Part shown: in pieces, positions 18,250-26,855 of the stretch
How positions within the stretch are numbered: position 1 is the stretch's first letter
How the letters are laid out: every line of letters starts with the position of its first letter
NCBI GenBank assembly: GCA_035634255.1
Contig: DASQDI010000167.1
Span: forward strand, 1-64,000
Source of the DNA: DATLMR01 sp035634255
Lineage (GTDB): Bacteria; Acidobacteriota; Blastocatellia; UBA7656
DNA: 64,000 bases
Direction: 5' to 3'
Notes under the pieces: generated by a model
Seen by the model: the letters and a program-made list of their open reading frames with translations, nothing else
What the model was told of the DNA's origin: nothing
Databases searched by the model: none
Program-made: the position numbers and the translations under genes

Positions 18250-20253
18250 TTAACAATCCCCGCAGATGAACGGGTAGTTCGTGTTGTCAATGATGGGTTC
18301 GATGCCGAAAAAATCATTCAACACTGATTCGGCCGTGCAGAAAGCGCCTTCCACCCATGCCTGATCGTTGGAGTACGTTTCACCGACGATGAAGATGTCG
18401 GCATTCTCTCCTTCGATCAACTGGGATGGCTTGCGAATCTTCTGCTGCACATCGCAAATATTGTAGTGCGCGGCATAAGCGTGGTACCCAGCGTTGAAAG
18501 GCGGCAACGACCAGTCTATGTACCTCGCTTCCAGCGGCTCGGGCACGTCGCTGTAGTCCGACTGCGGCCCGAAATGCACCGCCGCCAGTTGCTTGCGCAG
18601 CATCTTCACCATCCGCTCGGGCACTTTGCGCGGGCCTTCGAGCGGCTGGTAATCCTCCGAGATCGGCACTTTGCGCTCTCTGTTCGGCTCAAGCTCAAAC
18701 TCCTGCCAGAAGCTCGTGAACTGCTCGTCGTCGTAACTGGCGAGAATCCCATAAACCGGGTCGCCTTTCTGGGCGATTGCGTTATTCCCGAAATACACGA
18801 TCTGGCGGATCGGCGTGTCGGTCACGCTCGGCCCGATGGTGTTGCGGACGGAAAGCTGTAGCAACAGGTTTTCCTGTTTTATGGTCAACCGTTCCTGTAT
18901 GCACTGCTCGACCGTGCTGATGAAAACTGCCGCTGGGGTGAACGGGGACTCGACGATGGTGGGGTTGCTGGCGTTGCGGATCGCCTCGATATACTTCTTA
19001 GGGAAGCCCTGCGCCGCCAATTCTTTGAGCACGTCATCCGTTATTTCATAGGCGCTGATCTGGGCGGGGTACGGAGTGTTGACCGCGTCGGCCCACCATG
19101 GCGTGCTGAAGAACATGCCCACCTTGTACGAGGGCTGCATGATCGCGGACTCAAGGTACAACTGCACCTTCCGGTGGTTGAGCACATCGAGGCCCCTGTG
19201 ATCCTCGTAGCGAGTGGCCTGCGCCACCAGGTCAATCGCGTAGCGCGGCATGGCCAGCCATGCCGCGTTGGTGGTGCCTGAGCCCGATTTTTTGTTGGGG
19301 TTCTCGCGGGTCGCTATCGAGTAATGAATGGCTTTATCGACCTGCAAAATAGAGTGTAGGCGCGTGTTCGGGTGATACTTGAAATCCGCGCCTTTCTTTT
19401 TCGCCAGCTGCACGATGGCGGCGAACAGGGCGGTGAACATGCTGGAATAGCCGGTCTTCAAAGTCTTGTACTCGTTGCCGGGTACGAATTCATTGTTGGC
19501 CTGGATGGCGACCGCCGAGTTCCAGTTGATGATGTTCGACGTATAGCCGTTCCCGTCCGCGGTGTAGGAGAAGCCTTCCGGCCCAAGCTGATCGAACATC
19601 AGGTCCCAGTAGCCTATGTCCGTCATACGGTCGCCTTTTTTGAAGACGGAAGAGTCCTGCAAGTCGACGCTGATCGTCCCCTTCCTGTAAAACTCACACC
19701 ATTGGGCGCGGGTCATCTTCGTCGCTTCCGCCGGCGTCATCGCCAAATCCTGAATGACCGAGAAGCCGTTGTCCGGGGCAGTGGCCGCGCCGAAGTGGTC
19801 CACGTTGTAAGGCGCGGGGTTGTTGGAGTTGATTTCATTCAGATACATGTTCTTCGTGCGCAGGTAAAACAAGGGGTTGGTGGACTCGTTGAACGGCACC
19901 GAGTATTTTTTGAGGTCGAGCCGTTCGATGACGGTGGTGACCAGCCGGTGCCCCTGGCTGGAGGCGTCATTATCGCCGTCCCAATCCGAGTAGCGCATGC
20001 CGCCCAGTTCAAGGTAAGAGTTGTTCTTGTCATCCTTGTAGTACCAACTGCACACGCGGGCGCCGGCAGACCGTGTTCCGGGCTCGGCTTTGGAAAAGTC
20101 ATACTTCCCCCAGTCGTACAGTTCGAGCGTGTCGCCTTTCGCCAACTGTTTCGATTTACCCTCCCCTCTGCTCGCCTTACCATCCAGCAATCGCCAGGCG
20201 GTATAAAGCCCTGCCGCACCGGCTCCGAATATAGAATATGTTTTATTTTTCAT
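18250..20253 (-). CDS. FAD-dependent L-amino-acid oxidase (flavin amine oxidase family)
   Basis: A 667-residue flavoprotein. The dinucleotide-binding motif FGAGAAGLYTAW is at the start; LELGGMRYSDWD near residue 80 is the family block carrying the substrate-carboxylate arginine; the C-terminal FAD block is IFIVGETYSNDQAWVEGA. It would turn an L-amino acid into a 2-oxo acid with release of ammonia and hydrogen peroxide. It starts six bases after the stop of the ThDP decarboxylase, and its ribosome site (GGAGAGGAA) lies inside that gene's last codons, so the two are probably translationally coupled. No signal peptide was seen. The length exceeds typical bacterial oxidases (~500), owing to insertions in the middle. 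Confidence 0.85.
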   Translation of the reverse strand: MKNKTYSIFGAGAAGLYTAWRLLDGKASRGEGKSKQLAKGDTLELYDWGKYDFSKAEPGTRSAGARVCSWYYKDDKNNSYLELGGMRYSDWDGDNDASSQGHRLVTTVIERLDLKKYSVPFNESTNPLFYLRTKNMYLNEINSNNPAPYNVDHFGAATAPDNGFSVIQDLAMTPAEATKMTRAQWCEFYRKGTISVDLQDSSVFKKGDRMTDIGYWDLMFDQLGPEGFSYTADGNGYTSNIINWNSAVAIQANNEFVPGNEYKTLKTGYSSMFTALFAAIVQLAKKKGADFKYHPNTRLHSILQVDKAIHYSIATRENPNKKSGSGTTNAAWLAMPRYAIDLVAQATRYEDHRGLDVLNHRKVQLYLESAIMQPSYKVGMFFSTPWWADAVNTPYPAQISAYEITDDVLKELAAQGFPKKYIEAIRNASNPTIVESPFTPAAVFISTVEQCIQERLTIKQENLLLQLSVRNTIGPSVTDTPIRQIVYFGNNAIAQKGDPVYGILASYDDEQFTSFWQEFELEPNRERKVPISEDYQPLEGPRKVPERMVKMLRKQLAAVHFGPQSDYSDVPEPLEARYIDWSLPPFNAGYHAYAAHYNICDVQQKIRKPSQLIEGENADIFIVGETYSNDQAWVEGAFCTAESVLNDFFGIEPIIDNTNYPFICGDC

Positions 20254-20259
20254 GACGTT

Positions 20260-21975
20260 TTATTCCTCTCCAAGCCGGCGCATCTGACCGGGCAAGTCTT
20301 TCTCGGGGATGACAACTTCTACCAACGAAGGTTTATCGGTAGTTTTCTTAAGCTCTTTCAGCACCGACTTCAATTCGCTGACGGTCTGCGCGCGGTACCC
20401 TTTCGCGCCGAACGCCTGGGCCAGAGCCATGTAATCCCACTTCGGCAGGATGTCGAAAGAATCGAATTTGTGCTGGGGGCCGGGCTCGAATGCCGTGATG
20501 TCGACGTACACCTGCTCGATGGCGTACACCCCGTTGCTCATCACAAAAATGACCGCATTCAGGTTGTTCCTCGCGAGGGTCGAGAGCGACTGGCAAACCA
20601 TCATGAATCCGCCGTCTCCGGCGATGGTCCAGGCCCGTTTCCCGCTCCCGAGCTGCGCGCCCGAGGCGGCCCCGGTCTCGAACCCTATGCATTGCCAGGC
20701 GGCCGACCCGAGGAAGCTGTTTTGTGACATGCCGTAGGCGTTCGTGGCCACGTAAAGCGAGGAGCTGACGCCGAAGGTCATGACAATCTCATCGAGCATA
20801 TTGTTGTCTTGCAGGAATTTCATCGAGTGCTGAAAGAAGCGGTTGTACGTGATGGTTTCAGGTTTGTCATTAAACTTCGGGTCCGAATCGGACGCCCACG
20901 GCTCCGGGTAACGGGGCTGGGGCGGCGCGACCGTCGAGAGCGGGTACCCCTTGGTCCTCCTGAAACGCTCCAGCAAGGCTTCCATGAAATCCTTCATGGT
21001 CACGCCCTGATAAGTGAAGTACCCCACCCGCGTCTCTTCCGTGGTGGACAGCACCATGTCGGCGTACTTGTTTTCGATGAACCACAGGTAATCGTCGGTG
21101 ATGATCGTGCCGAGCGTCAGGAAGCAATCCGCCTGCGTGACCAGGTCGCGGACGCTGGCGATGGAGGCCGCGTCGGAATAGGTCCCGATGAACTTGTCGC
21201 CTTTCTCATCCAGCACCGTCTTCCCGAGCGAGGTGGTGGTGTAGAGGAACCCGCTCGCGTCGATGATCTGCTGTAACAGACCGGACAATCCGTGACGGAG
21301 CACCTCGACGCCCGCGAATATCATCGGGTTTTTCGCCGCGGTGATTTGTGCCCAGGCCTGTTCAACGGCGTTTTCGAGGGCCGGAGGCTCGCTTGTTATT
21401 GACAGCGGCCGCAAGACTTTGTTGGGCGGTTTCGGGCAGGGTTCCCCCCAGACTTCTTTGTAGCAGGCGATGTAAACCGGCCTTTTGTGCGTGATGGCCG
21501 CGACGAGCAGGTTGTCGATTTTTTCGGGCGCGCCCACCGACGTGCTGAGCGTCTCCGCGGCCACAGTAACATGTTCGTAGACTTCCTGGTCGGCTTTCAG
21601 GTTGCCGGTGGAGTGGTGGTACAGGACGTTATACATCTTGGTGATTTGCCGGGCGTCCGCGCCGGGCGCGGCGCTGATGACAACAACCGGGCTGCGTTCG
21701 ACGTAAGCGCCGGCGATGGCATTGAGCGCGCTGAAGGTGCTGACTCCATATTGCAGCGATACGGCCCCCAGCCCTCTGGTTCGCCCGTAGGCATCGGCGG
21801 CATAGGCCGCGTCAAGTTCGTTAACAGCGCCAATCGCATTCACGCCATCGAAATATTCCAGCGCCTGGGTGAAGTGTTTGACGTAGTCACCGGGGATTTG
21901 AAAGACTTCGGTGACGTCGAGCTGTTTCAACCGGGTTAATAGATAATCTGCGACTGTAAATTGTTTTTTGGTCAT
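20260..21975 (-). CDS. ThDP-dependent 2-oxo-acid decarboxylase (indolepyruvate/pyruvate decarboxylase type)
   Basis: A 571-residue thiamine-diphosphate enzyme. The N-terminal pyrimidine-binding domain has the IPGDY start and catalytic Glu in NELDAAYAADAYGR. The paired histidines of the decarboxylase group appear in LYHHSTG. The cofactor-binding motif is GDGGFMMVC followed by the Asn of MSNGVY about 25 residues later. It would convert a 2-oxo acid to an aldehyde and CO2. ATG 21975 was chosen for the AGGAAG ribosome site just upstream; a longer open frame extends 24 codons without one. It heads a two-gene operon with the L-amino-acid oxidase, which could supply its substrate. Confidence 0.88.
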   Translation of the reverse strand: MTKKQFTVADYLLTRLKQLDVTEVFQIPGDYVKHFTQALEYFDGVNAIGAVNELDAAYAADAYGRTRGLGAVSLQYGVSTFSALNAIAGAYVERSPVVVISAAPGADARQITKMYNVLYHHSTGNLKADQEVYEHVTVAAETLSTSVGAPEKIDNLLVAAITHKRPVYIACYKEVWGEPCPKPPNKVLRPLSITSEPPALENAVEQAWAQITAAKNPMIFAGVEVLRHGLSGLLQQIIDASGFLYTTTSLGKTVLDEKGDKFIGTYSDAASIASVRDLVTQADCFLTLGTIITDDYLWFIENKYADMVLSTTEETRVGYFTYQGVTMKDFMEALLERFRRTKGYPLSTVAPPQPRYPEPWASDSDPKFNDKPETITYNRFFQHSMKFLQDNNMLDEIVMTFGVSSSLYVATNAYGMSQNSFLGSAAWQCIGFETGAASGAQLGSGKRAWTIAGDGGFMMVCQSLSTLARNNLNAVIFVMSNGVYAIEQVYVDITAFEPGPQHKFDSFDILPKWDYMALAQAFGAKGYRAQTVSELKSVLKELKKTTDKPSLVEVVIPEKDLPGQMRRLGEE

Positions 21976-22401
21976 CTCACTTCCTATCGGTCCATCAAAG
22001 CTCGCCGCGCGAAACCGCGCGGCAGTGTGACAATCCATGCGGGGCATCTTGGGGCTGTCATTGGCCTTCGGGGACTGGGCCGCCCGCCGCTTAGTTCCGG
22101 GCGCACGTAAGCGGGCTTACCGAACGTCGGCACAGGGGCGTAGGCCGCCTTTTGCAGCTCGTGCTATTTCTTCGTTCGAGAGATGGCACGCGCAGTCTAC
22201 AATGGCTATTTACGGCTGAAAGGCCGGTGAATCTGATTACTGAGGGCAAGGCGAATCATACGCCTTCGGCTGCCAATTGATCAAGAGAAAGGCTATTCAC
22301 ATCTCATACTCCCTTTCTTCTTCAGCGTGAAGAAGAAAGGGAGTATGTTTTTCTTTCGACCCGACCTCTTCTATAGGATGTTAGACGGCGGTTGGCCTAT
22401 A
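21976..22401. other. Intergenic stretch without a convincing gene
   Basis: About 425 bases between two leftward genes. It should hold the promoter of the decarboxylase/oxidase operon. The only clear structure is the 20-bp perfect hairpin with T-tract listed separately at 22305-22352. A short open frame at 22037-22219 on the plus strand has no ribosome site, domain or composition to support it. Confidence 0.5.
22305..22352 (+). terminator. Strong Rho-independent terminator (20-bp perfect stem)
   Basis: CATACTCCCTTTCTTCTTCA (22305-22324) is perfectly complementary to 22328-22347, leaving a 3-base GCG loop, and is followed by five T (22348-22352). Orientation of the T-tract is for rightward transcripts, although the nearest genes on both sides are leftward. 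For the leftward gene ending at 22402 the hairpin still lies 55 bases downstream but lacks a T-tract on that strand. Confidence 0.8.
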
Positions 22402-23439
22402 TTACTTTGCCTGCCGCTTGAGGTAATAGTAGTGGTGGAATCCAGAACCGTATAAATCTGCCATCCGGTCATTCGCGCGATCAGGGATTTTGGGGAGATG
22501 TTGAGGCATCGCTCTTAAAGATATGAACTCCGCACCCAGCCGCACCTCTTTATAGCTCAAGACCCTCTTATCTTTAATTTGAACGGGTGACCCGGTTACC
22601 GGGTCATATAAGTGCCACCTTTCCCCATAATAAATCTCCGTGACCATGTGGGCTGACGGCTGAGAGGCGGCGTCGATCAGGTCGAGCACCCTCGCCTTAT
22701 AGTTTCCAGCCTCCGCAATAACGGCCATTGCCACTGCCAGGTCGCCGCAATAGCGCGAACCATTCTCCAGAATATTTCGCGGCGGGCCGGACTTATAAAC
22801 GAAGCCGGGCTCGCCGCTCTCACCCGAGATGAGCTTACTCGCTACAAAGCGACTTATAGCTTCCAGCCTCTCTTCATCCGTTTGCTTTCCCGCCGTAAGC
22901 TCGTTGAACAGCCCCTTATAATAATCAAGATTATGCCCGTCACTTTCGATGTAGCTTACAGAGTTCTTCCCCGGCAGGCCCGCCGCATCTATCTGACAGC
23001 CTTTATCGAACCCCAACTCGCCGACGTTCAGGACGCCTCCATCCGGATAGGTCGATGGGGCGATCACCTTAGCTTGCCTCGCCTGGTAGTCATTAGCCTT
23101 GATAAGCACGGTATAGGTGGCTCGCGGGTACCATACCACGTCGCGAAGCACGAATTCGCCCCGCCCATCGGTCAGGCTGGCCCACCCGGAGGCGGAGTCC
23201 AGAACTTCAACTTCCGCGCCCCTCAAGGCGCCCTTCCTGGCAACAATCTTCCCCGTCAGAGAGATGAGGCCGGGCGGTGTGCCTTGCCAGGCAGAGACCT
23301 TCATATCGGCCTTCGCCCTTAGCTTCTTAACAAAGTGAATGCTTTTGGCTGACCACGGGAGCCCCGGCATAAAGGTTACGAACACGATCAGGATCACGAG
23401 CGTGCAGCCCGCGGAAATTCGTTTAGTCACCTTTCGCAT
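22402..23439 (-). CDS. Exported transglutaminase-like protein with carboxypeptidase-regulatory-type domain
   Basis: A 345-residue protein with an N-terminal membrane/signal segment (CTLVILIVFVTFMPGLPW). Residues ~55-135 form a carboxypeptidase-regulatory-like beta domain (LTGKIVARKGALRGAEVEVL). The C-terminal half is a transglutaminase-like fold with a plausible triad: Cys in SRYCGDLAVAM, His in SAHMVTEIYY and Asp in WHLYDPVTG. Such proteins can be peptidases or transamidases in the cell envelope; the substrate is unknown. A truncated paralogue of its N-terminus lies just upstream (23501-23728). Confidence 0.8.
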   Translation of the reverse strand: MRKVTKRISAGCTLVILIVFVTFMPGLPWSAKSIHFVKKLRAKADMKVSAWQGTPPGLISLTGKIVARKGALRGAEVEVLDSASGWASLTDGRGEFVLRDVVWYPRATYTVLIKANDYQARQAKVIAPSTYPDGGVLNVGELGFDKGCQIDAAGLPGKNSVSYIESDGHNLDYYKGLFNELTAGKQTDEERLEAISRFVASKLISGESGEPGFVYKSGPPRNILENGSRYCGDLAVAMAVIAEAGNYKARVLDLIDAASQPSAHMVTEIYYGERWHLYDPVTGSPVQIKDKRVLSYKEVRLGAEFISLRAMPQHLPKIPDRANDRMADLYGSGFHHYYYLKRQAK

Positions 23440-23500
23440 CTTCGCCTCTCATAATGAATCAGGTATCAGACCAACCGGGCCCGGCCCTCAGGCAGCTAAT

Positions 23501-23728
23501 TCAGAACGGGACACGCGGCGGCAAACTCAAATTCGCCGACGTGGTAAAGATCTTTGATTCGAACCTTACTGCCACTCTCTTAGCGGTGTATTGCAGGCGA
23601 GTTGACCAGGGGAACCCCGACAAGGAAAGTAATACGCAAAGCGACAGGAGGCAGAGGCAAGCCGTGAGCACGCTTTTGATTCCGGTTCTCATATCAGCTA
23701 TGTATCGCACAATACTCCACCTATTCAA
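23501..23728 (-). pseudogene. Truncated paralogue of the transglutaminase-like protein
   Basis: A 75-codon frame whose first half closely parallels the N-terminus of the gene at 22402: KSVLTACLCLLSLCVLLSLS then GFPWST against the neighbour's hydrophobic run and GLPWSA, followed in both by a basic helix. After about residue 55 the similarity ends and the frame stops. It appears to be a duplicated start of the neighbour without its beta and catalytic domains. An independent small membrane protein cannot be excluded. A start at 23692 gives the best match. Confidence 0.5.
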
Positions 23729-23841
23729 TAAAGAGAAGAAAGAAAGCAGGCTGACGTGCTCCGGTTGATTTCCCGGAACATCTCGTCCCCCGCGCGACGT
23801 ACACGGCGTTGGATATTTATCAACGGAAAGGTGAGTCCCCT

Positions 23842-24339
23842 ATGAGAAAGACTGCTCTGTCGGGAGTGACGTTACTTTTATCTCTGTTCGTATTGTGTGT
23901 CGGCCGGGCCGATGCTCAGTCTCTTGAAAGCATAAAGTCACAGGCAGAACTGGATAAAGTTATCGCTTCGCTGGACACGGCGCTTTTTGATGCTTATAAC
24001 CGCTGCGACCTTGAGAAGTTCAGCTCTTTCTTTACCGACGACGTAGAGTTCTACCATGACCAGGGCGGCGTTACGCTCGGGAGTAAGAAACTGACCGAGA
24101 GTATTAAGAATAATATCTGCGGGGGTGACGTGCGGAGAGAACTGGTCGCCGGCAGTTTACAGGCGCACTACATGAAGGGCTATGGTGCGGTCCAGATCGG
24201 GGTTCACCGCTTCTACCACCCGAAGTCGAACAACCCGCCCGGCGAGGCGAGGTTCATTCATCTGTGGCAATACAAAGACGGGGCATGGAAGGTCACCCGC
24301 GTAATCAGCTATGACCACCATCAGGCTGCCAGCAGGTAG
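23842..24339 (+). CDS. Secreted NTF2-like (DUF4440) protein
   Basis: A 165-residue protein with a signal peptide (TALSGVTLLLSLFVLCVGRADAQ) and one NTF2-like domain: LDTALFDAYNRCDLEKFSSF, the beta stretch DDVEFYHDQGGVTLG, and the C-terminal WQYKDGAWKVTRVISYDHH. ATG 23842 follows AAAGGTGAG; an in-frame ATG 11 codons earlier would place charged residues before the signal peptide. DUF4440 proteins are often annotated as ketosteroid-isomerase-like, but no reaction is established here. It is likely periplasmic. Confidence 0.8.
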   Translation: MRKTALSGVTLLLSLFVLCVGRADAQSLESIKSQAELDKVIASLDTALFDAYNRCDLEKFSSFFTDDVEFYHDQGGVTLGSKKLTESIKNNICGGDVRRELVAGSLQAHYMKGYGAVQIGVHRFYHPKSNNPPGEARFIHLWQYKDGAWKVTRVISYDHHQAASR

Positions 24340-24381
24340 CGGTTCAGGGTTTCAATCGTTAGCTTTCTCGCGGGGGATGAG

Positions 24382-24672
24382 TCACCTCCCGAAGAAGCCG
24401 GGGTCCATCAGGTACCAGTTTAACAGCCCGGCCGCCAGCCCGACTCCGAACACCGCGAGTACGAGGATCTTGTCGCTCGTCGTCTCCGGTTTCCCGGCCT
24501 TATCCGGCGACATCAGCAGGAACAGCCCGCCCACCACTCCGACCGGGCCGAACGCAGCCATCTTCGGCGAGTAGCTCCCGCCGCTCGCCAACTGGTGCCA
24601 GTTATAATAGGTCAGGCCGGCAAAGATCAGGGTGATTACTACTGCCAGCAGGCGGGCCTTCAAATGACTCAT
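24382..24672 (-). CDS. Small membrane protein, three predicted helices
   Basis: A 96-residue protein with hydrophobic segments near residues 6-24, 40-56 and 68-88, separated by short charged loops (SPDKAGKPETTSDK). AGGGAGA lies well placed before the ATG. No family is recognised. It ends 96 bases before... the leftward gene 24768-25370 lies upstream of it on the same strand, so the two may share a transcript. Confidence 0.6.
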   Translation of the reverse strand: MSHLKARLLAVVITLIFAGLTYYNWHQLASGGSYSPKMAAFGPVGVVGGLFLLMSPDKAGKPETTSDKILVLAVFGVGLAAGLLNWYLMDPGFFGR

Positions 24673-24767
24673 AGCAGTCTCCCTTCTCCGAGCCGCTGCA
24701 CCTGTAAACCGGGCACACCCCTCGACCGGTTAAGTCGAGGAGCCTGACGCTTCGCGCCGCCGTGACA

Positions 24768-25370
24768 TCAAGGCCTTGGCCGGCTTTTCGTAGCCGGCGA
24801 CCTCTGCAAGCTGCCGAGTGCGGGCGGGAATTCCCACCCCATAAGGGCCTTCTCCATTGAAGGGCCGTTATCTTTCAGCCATGCACTCATTTCCGGCCCC
24901 GCCGCTTTCCCATACACCCGGTGGGAATAAATAATGGCGACGCCCCGTCCGTTGATCAGCTTGAACCTCGCCTGGACGGCTTCCAGAAAAGCGGGCCTGC
25001 CGAAAACCACGGCGATGAGATGTTCGGCGGGCTTTTCGATTGTTCGAGGCACGGAAGCGGTCCTGAGAACCATTCCCTTTTGACTCTTGTAGTTCTCAAG
25101 GACCTGACTCGCGATTAAAGCGAGGCCCTCGCCATCGGTAACCTGCTGGTAAAAGTTTATGGTCAGCATGTCCGCCCACTTTGAAAGGTCTTCCTGCCCC
25201 GGAGGCGTAAACTCGTGCTGGTCATTCCGTGACCAACGATGAACGTAACTGGTCTGATTGAAATTCAGAGTTATCTTACCTTCGGTACCGGCCCCCTTCT
25301 GCGTCGCTCCGGGCGCGGCATGAACATGAAGTATTAAGATGAGTACGAAACAAAGAGACATCCTTGGCAT
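24768..25370 (-). CDS. Secreted hypothetical protein
   Basis: A 200-residue protein with a signal peptide (SLCFVLILILHVHAAPGA). The mature part is a mixed alpha/beta domain with WADMLTINFYQQVTDGEGLA, EHLIAVVFGRPAFLEAVQ and GVAIIYSHRVYG, ending in a Pro/Arg tail. ATG 25370 is preferred, with GGAGG seven bases upstream; GTG 25373 is an alternative. The family is not recognised. Confidence 0.6.
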   Translation of the reverse strand: MPRMSLCFVLILILHVHAAPGATQKGAGTEGKITLNFNQTSYVHRWSRNDQHEFTPPGQEDLSKWADMLTINFYQQVTDGEGLALIASQVLENYKSQKGMVLRTASVPRTIEKPAEHLIAVVFGRPAFLEAVQARFKLINGRGVAIIYSHRVYGKAAGPEMSAWLKDNGPSMEKALMGWEFPPALGSLQRSPATKSRPRP

Positions 25371-26446
25371 CACCTGACCTCCAAATAACTCGCTCGCCCG
25401 ACCTGCCTGACAGGCGGCTTCGGCAGCATATGCCTACCCGCCGCACATTGCAAACCGCCGGCTGCAGCCCGCATTAATGCGAAGCCAAGTCTTAATAATG
25501 AGACAAATCCAGAGTATCGCCGTCATTATCATTTTTGTGGTATCACCATTACCTGTTTCCCCAGCTTATGAACGATATCGATAAAGCTTCATTAAGCGGG
25601 GGCGACATCTGCACCAAGTGCAGCACCCCGGCGATTAAAGACGCTGAGTGGGGCGTACACGCGCAGGTGCGCGAAGATTCACGTTGAGGAGGACCGCGGA
25701 GGGTTGCTCCGCCTCGAACGCCGGAAGCGCGGCGGCCCGGTCGCCGCTTCGACGGAAGAGTAGCCCCGGCTGCGCAATGCCTCTCTGAGGGACCACCGGA
25801 TCAAATCTTCGTCATCTACAATGAGAACTTTTTCTTTCGGCATCGCCCCTACCTGTTATTGCGTTAATTTTATGTGGGCCGGCATCTGATCATAGCGCCG
25901 GCGGGAAAGCCTGAACAAGAAAGGCCGCTGAGGCGCGGCTCGCGGCGCCCGCGATTTAGCCGTCACCCGCTTGCCATGAAGTACGGGATGTATCAAAATC
26001 TAATCGTCAGCCTCTTTTGAATTAGAGGTCGATTGACAGAAGGACACCAGCTACTCCCCAAGGACATCGGCAACATCCTTCTGTCATCGCCCTCTGCGCC
26101 GGTCACGACCATTCAAAATGGGCGCGATTACATTATCCGTCACGTTGCGCCTGACACTTTGCGGCACCTGAACGGGTGACACCTTTCGCCGTTTTAGTAG
26201 ATTCAGCACTTACGACCGCTCGCGCCCCGAAATCCCTGTGGCACGCGCATTGCCAAATCGATATTCGTAGCTTTGAAAAGAAGGTGATCGGGGGAACGGG
26301 GGCTTCGCCGGTCACTTATTACTGGGAGAAGCGACAGACAACGTAGCACAAACCGAAAAGGATGAGGCAACGGGGGCTGCATCATCCTTTTCGGTATTTC
26401 CATTTTGCTATGCAACGGGCGCCCCTTTTTCCGAGAGAAGACTGTT
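25371..26446. other. Gene-poor kilobase with a response-regulator relic and an inverted repeat
   Basis: This 1.07-kb stretch has no intact gene that I can support. It contains the frameshifted receiver relic at 25635-25843 and an 11-bp inverted repeat TGACAGAAGGA (26034-26044) / TCCTTCTGTCA (26076-26086) with a 31-base loop. No T-tract follows either arm. The rest shows short open frames only, consistent with decayed DNA. Confidence 0.5.
25635..25843 (-). pseudogene. Frameshifted response-regulator N-terminus (NtrC-like receiver relic)
   Basis: Reading leftward from ATG 25843 gives MPKEKVLIVDDEDLIRWSLR, the typical start of an NtrC-family receiver with its acidic pair. After SSVEAA the frame turns into Arg/Ser-rich nonsense, while the neighbouring frame continues sensibly as ALPAFEAEQPSAVLLNV before degenerating and stopping near 25635. 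The expected phospho-accepting Asp is Asn in that frame. The gene therefore has a frameshift and has lost everything after the third beta strand. AGGTAGGGG precedes the start, so an ancestral ribosome site remains. Confidence 0.7.
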
Positions 26447-26782
26447 ATGGTAGAAGAAACAAGAAGATTGCCGCGCACGGAGTTGTTCAAACCCATCTCG
26501 CCGATGCTGCGATGGAGAGGGGTGTCCGGGGAGCACGACGCCTGCATCAAGGACGTGACGCTCGAAGGGTGCTTTCTCAACACTCAGGGCAAGGCCGAGG
26601 TAGGTGAGATCATCACCTTCCAGACTTCCCTCCCCAACGATGACATAGTCGAATTACGCGGCAGGGTGGTCCATCACCAGGCGCGTCCCGTGGGGTTCGG
26701 TGTCAGGTTCGAGGACCTGTCCGACCTGCAACGGACCTACCTCAAGCTGCTCATCTCAGACGCCGCCGAGTCCGTGAACTGA
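26447..26782 (+). CDS. PilZ-like domain protein
   Basis: A 111-residue protein resembling PilZ domains. The N-terminus has RRLPR and later IKDVTLEGCFLNT, a variant of the (D/N)-x-S-x-x-G element, then VELRGRVVHHQ and VGFGVRFEDLSD, which matches the PilZ beta-barrel end. PilZ proteins bind cyclic di-GMP through an RxxxR motif; here the arginines are spaced differently, so binding is uncertain. ATG 26447 follows GAGAAG. No neighbour suggests a pathway. Confidence 0.7.
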   Translation: MVEETRRLPRTELFKPISPMLRWRGVSGEHDACIKDVTLEGCFLNTQGKAEVGEIITFQTSLPNDDIVELRGRVVHHQARPVGFGVRFEDLSDLQRTYLKLLISDAAESVN

Positions 26783-26855
26783 CCGAGGCGGAGAGATCAG
26801 CAGATCAGAGTGCCCGCGAACCCCTTGAAGCGGGGCTCGCAGGCTCCCCCTCTCT

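Noticed and set aside
25568..25687. 39-residue frame with a CxxC (DICTKCSTP)
   Set aside because: No ribosome site, overlaps the response-regulator relic and has no family support.
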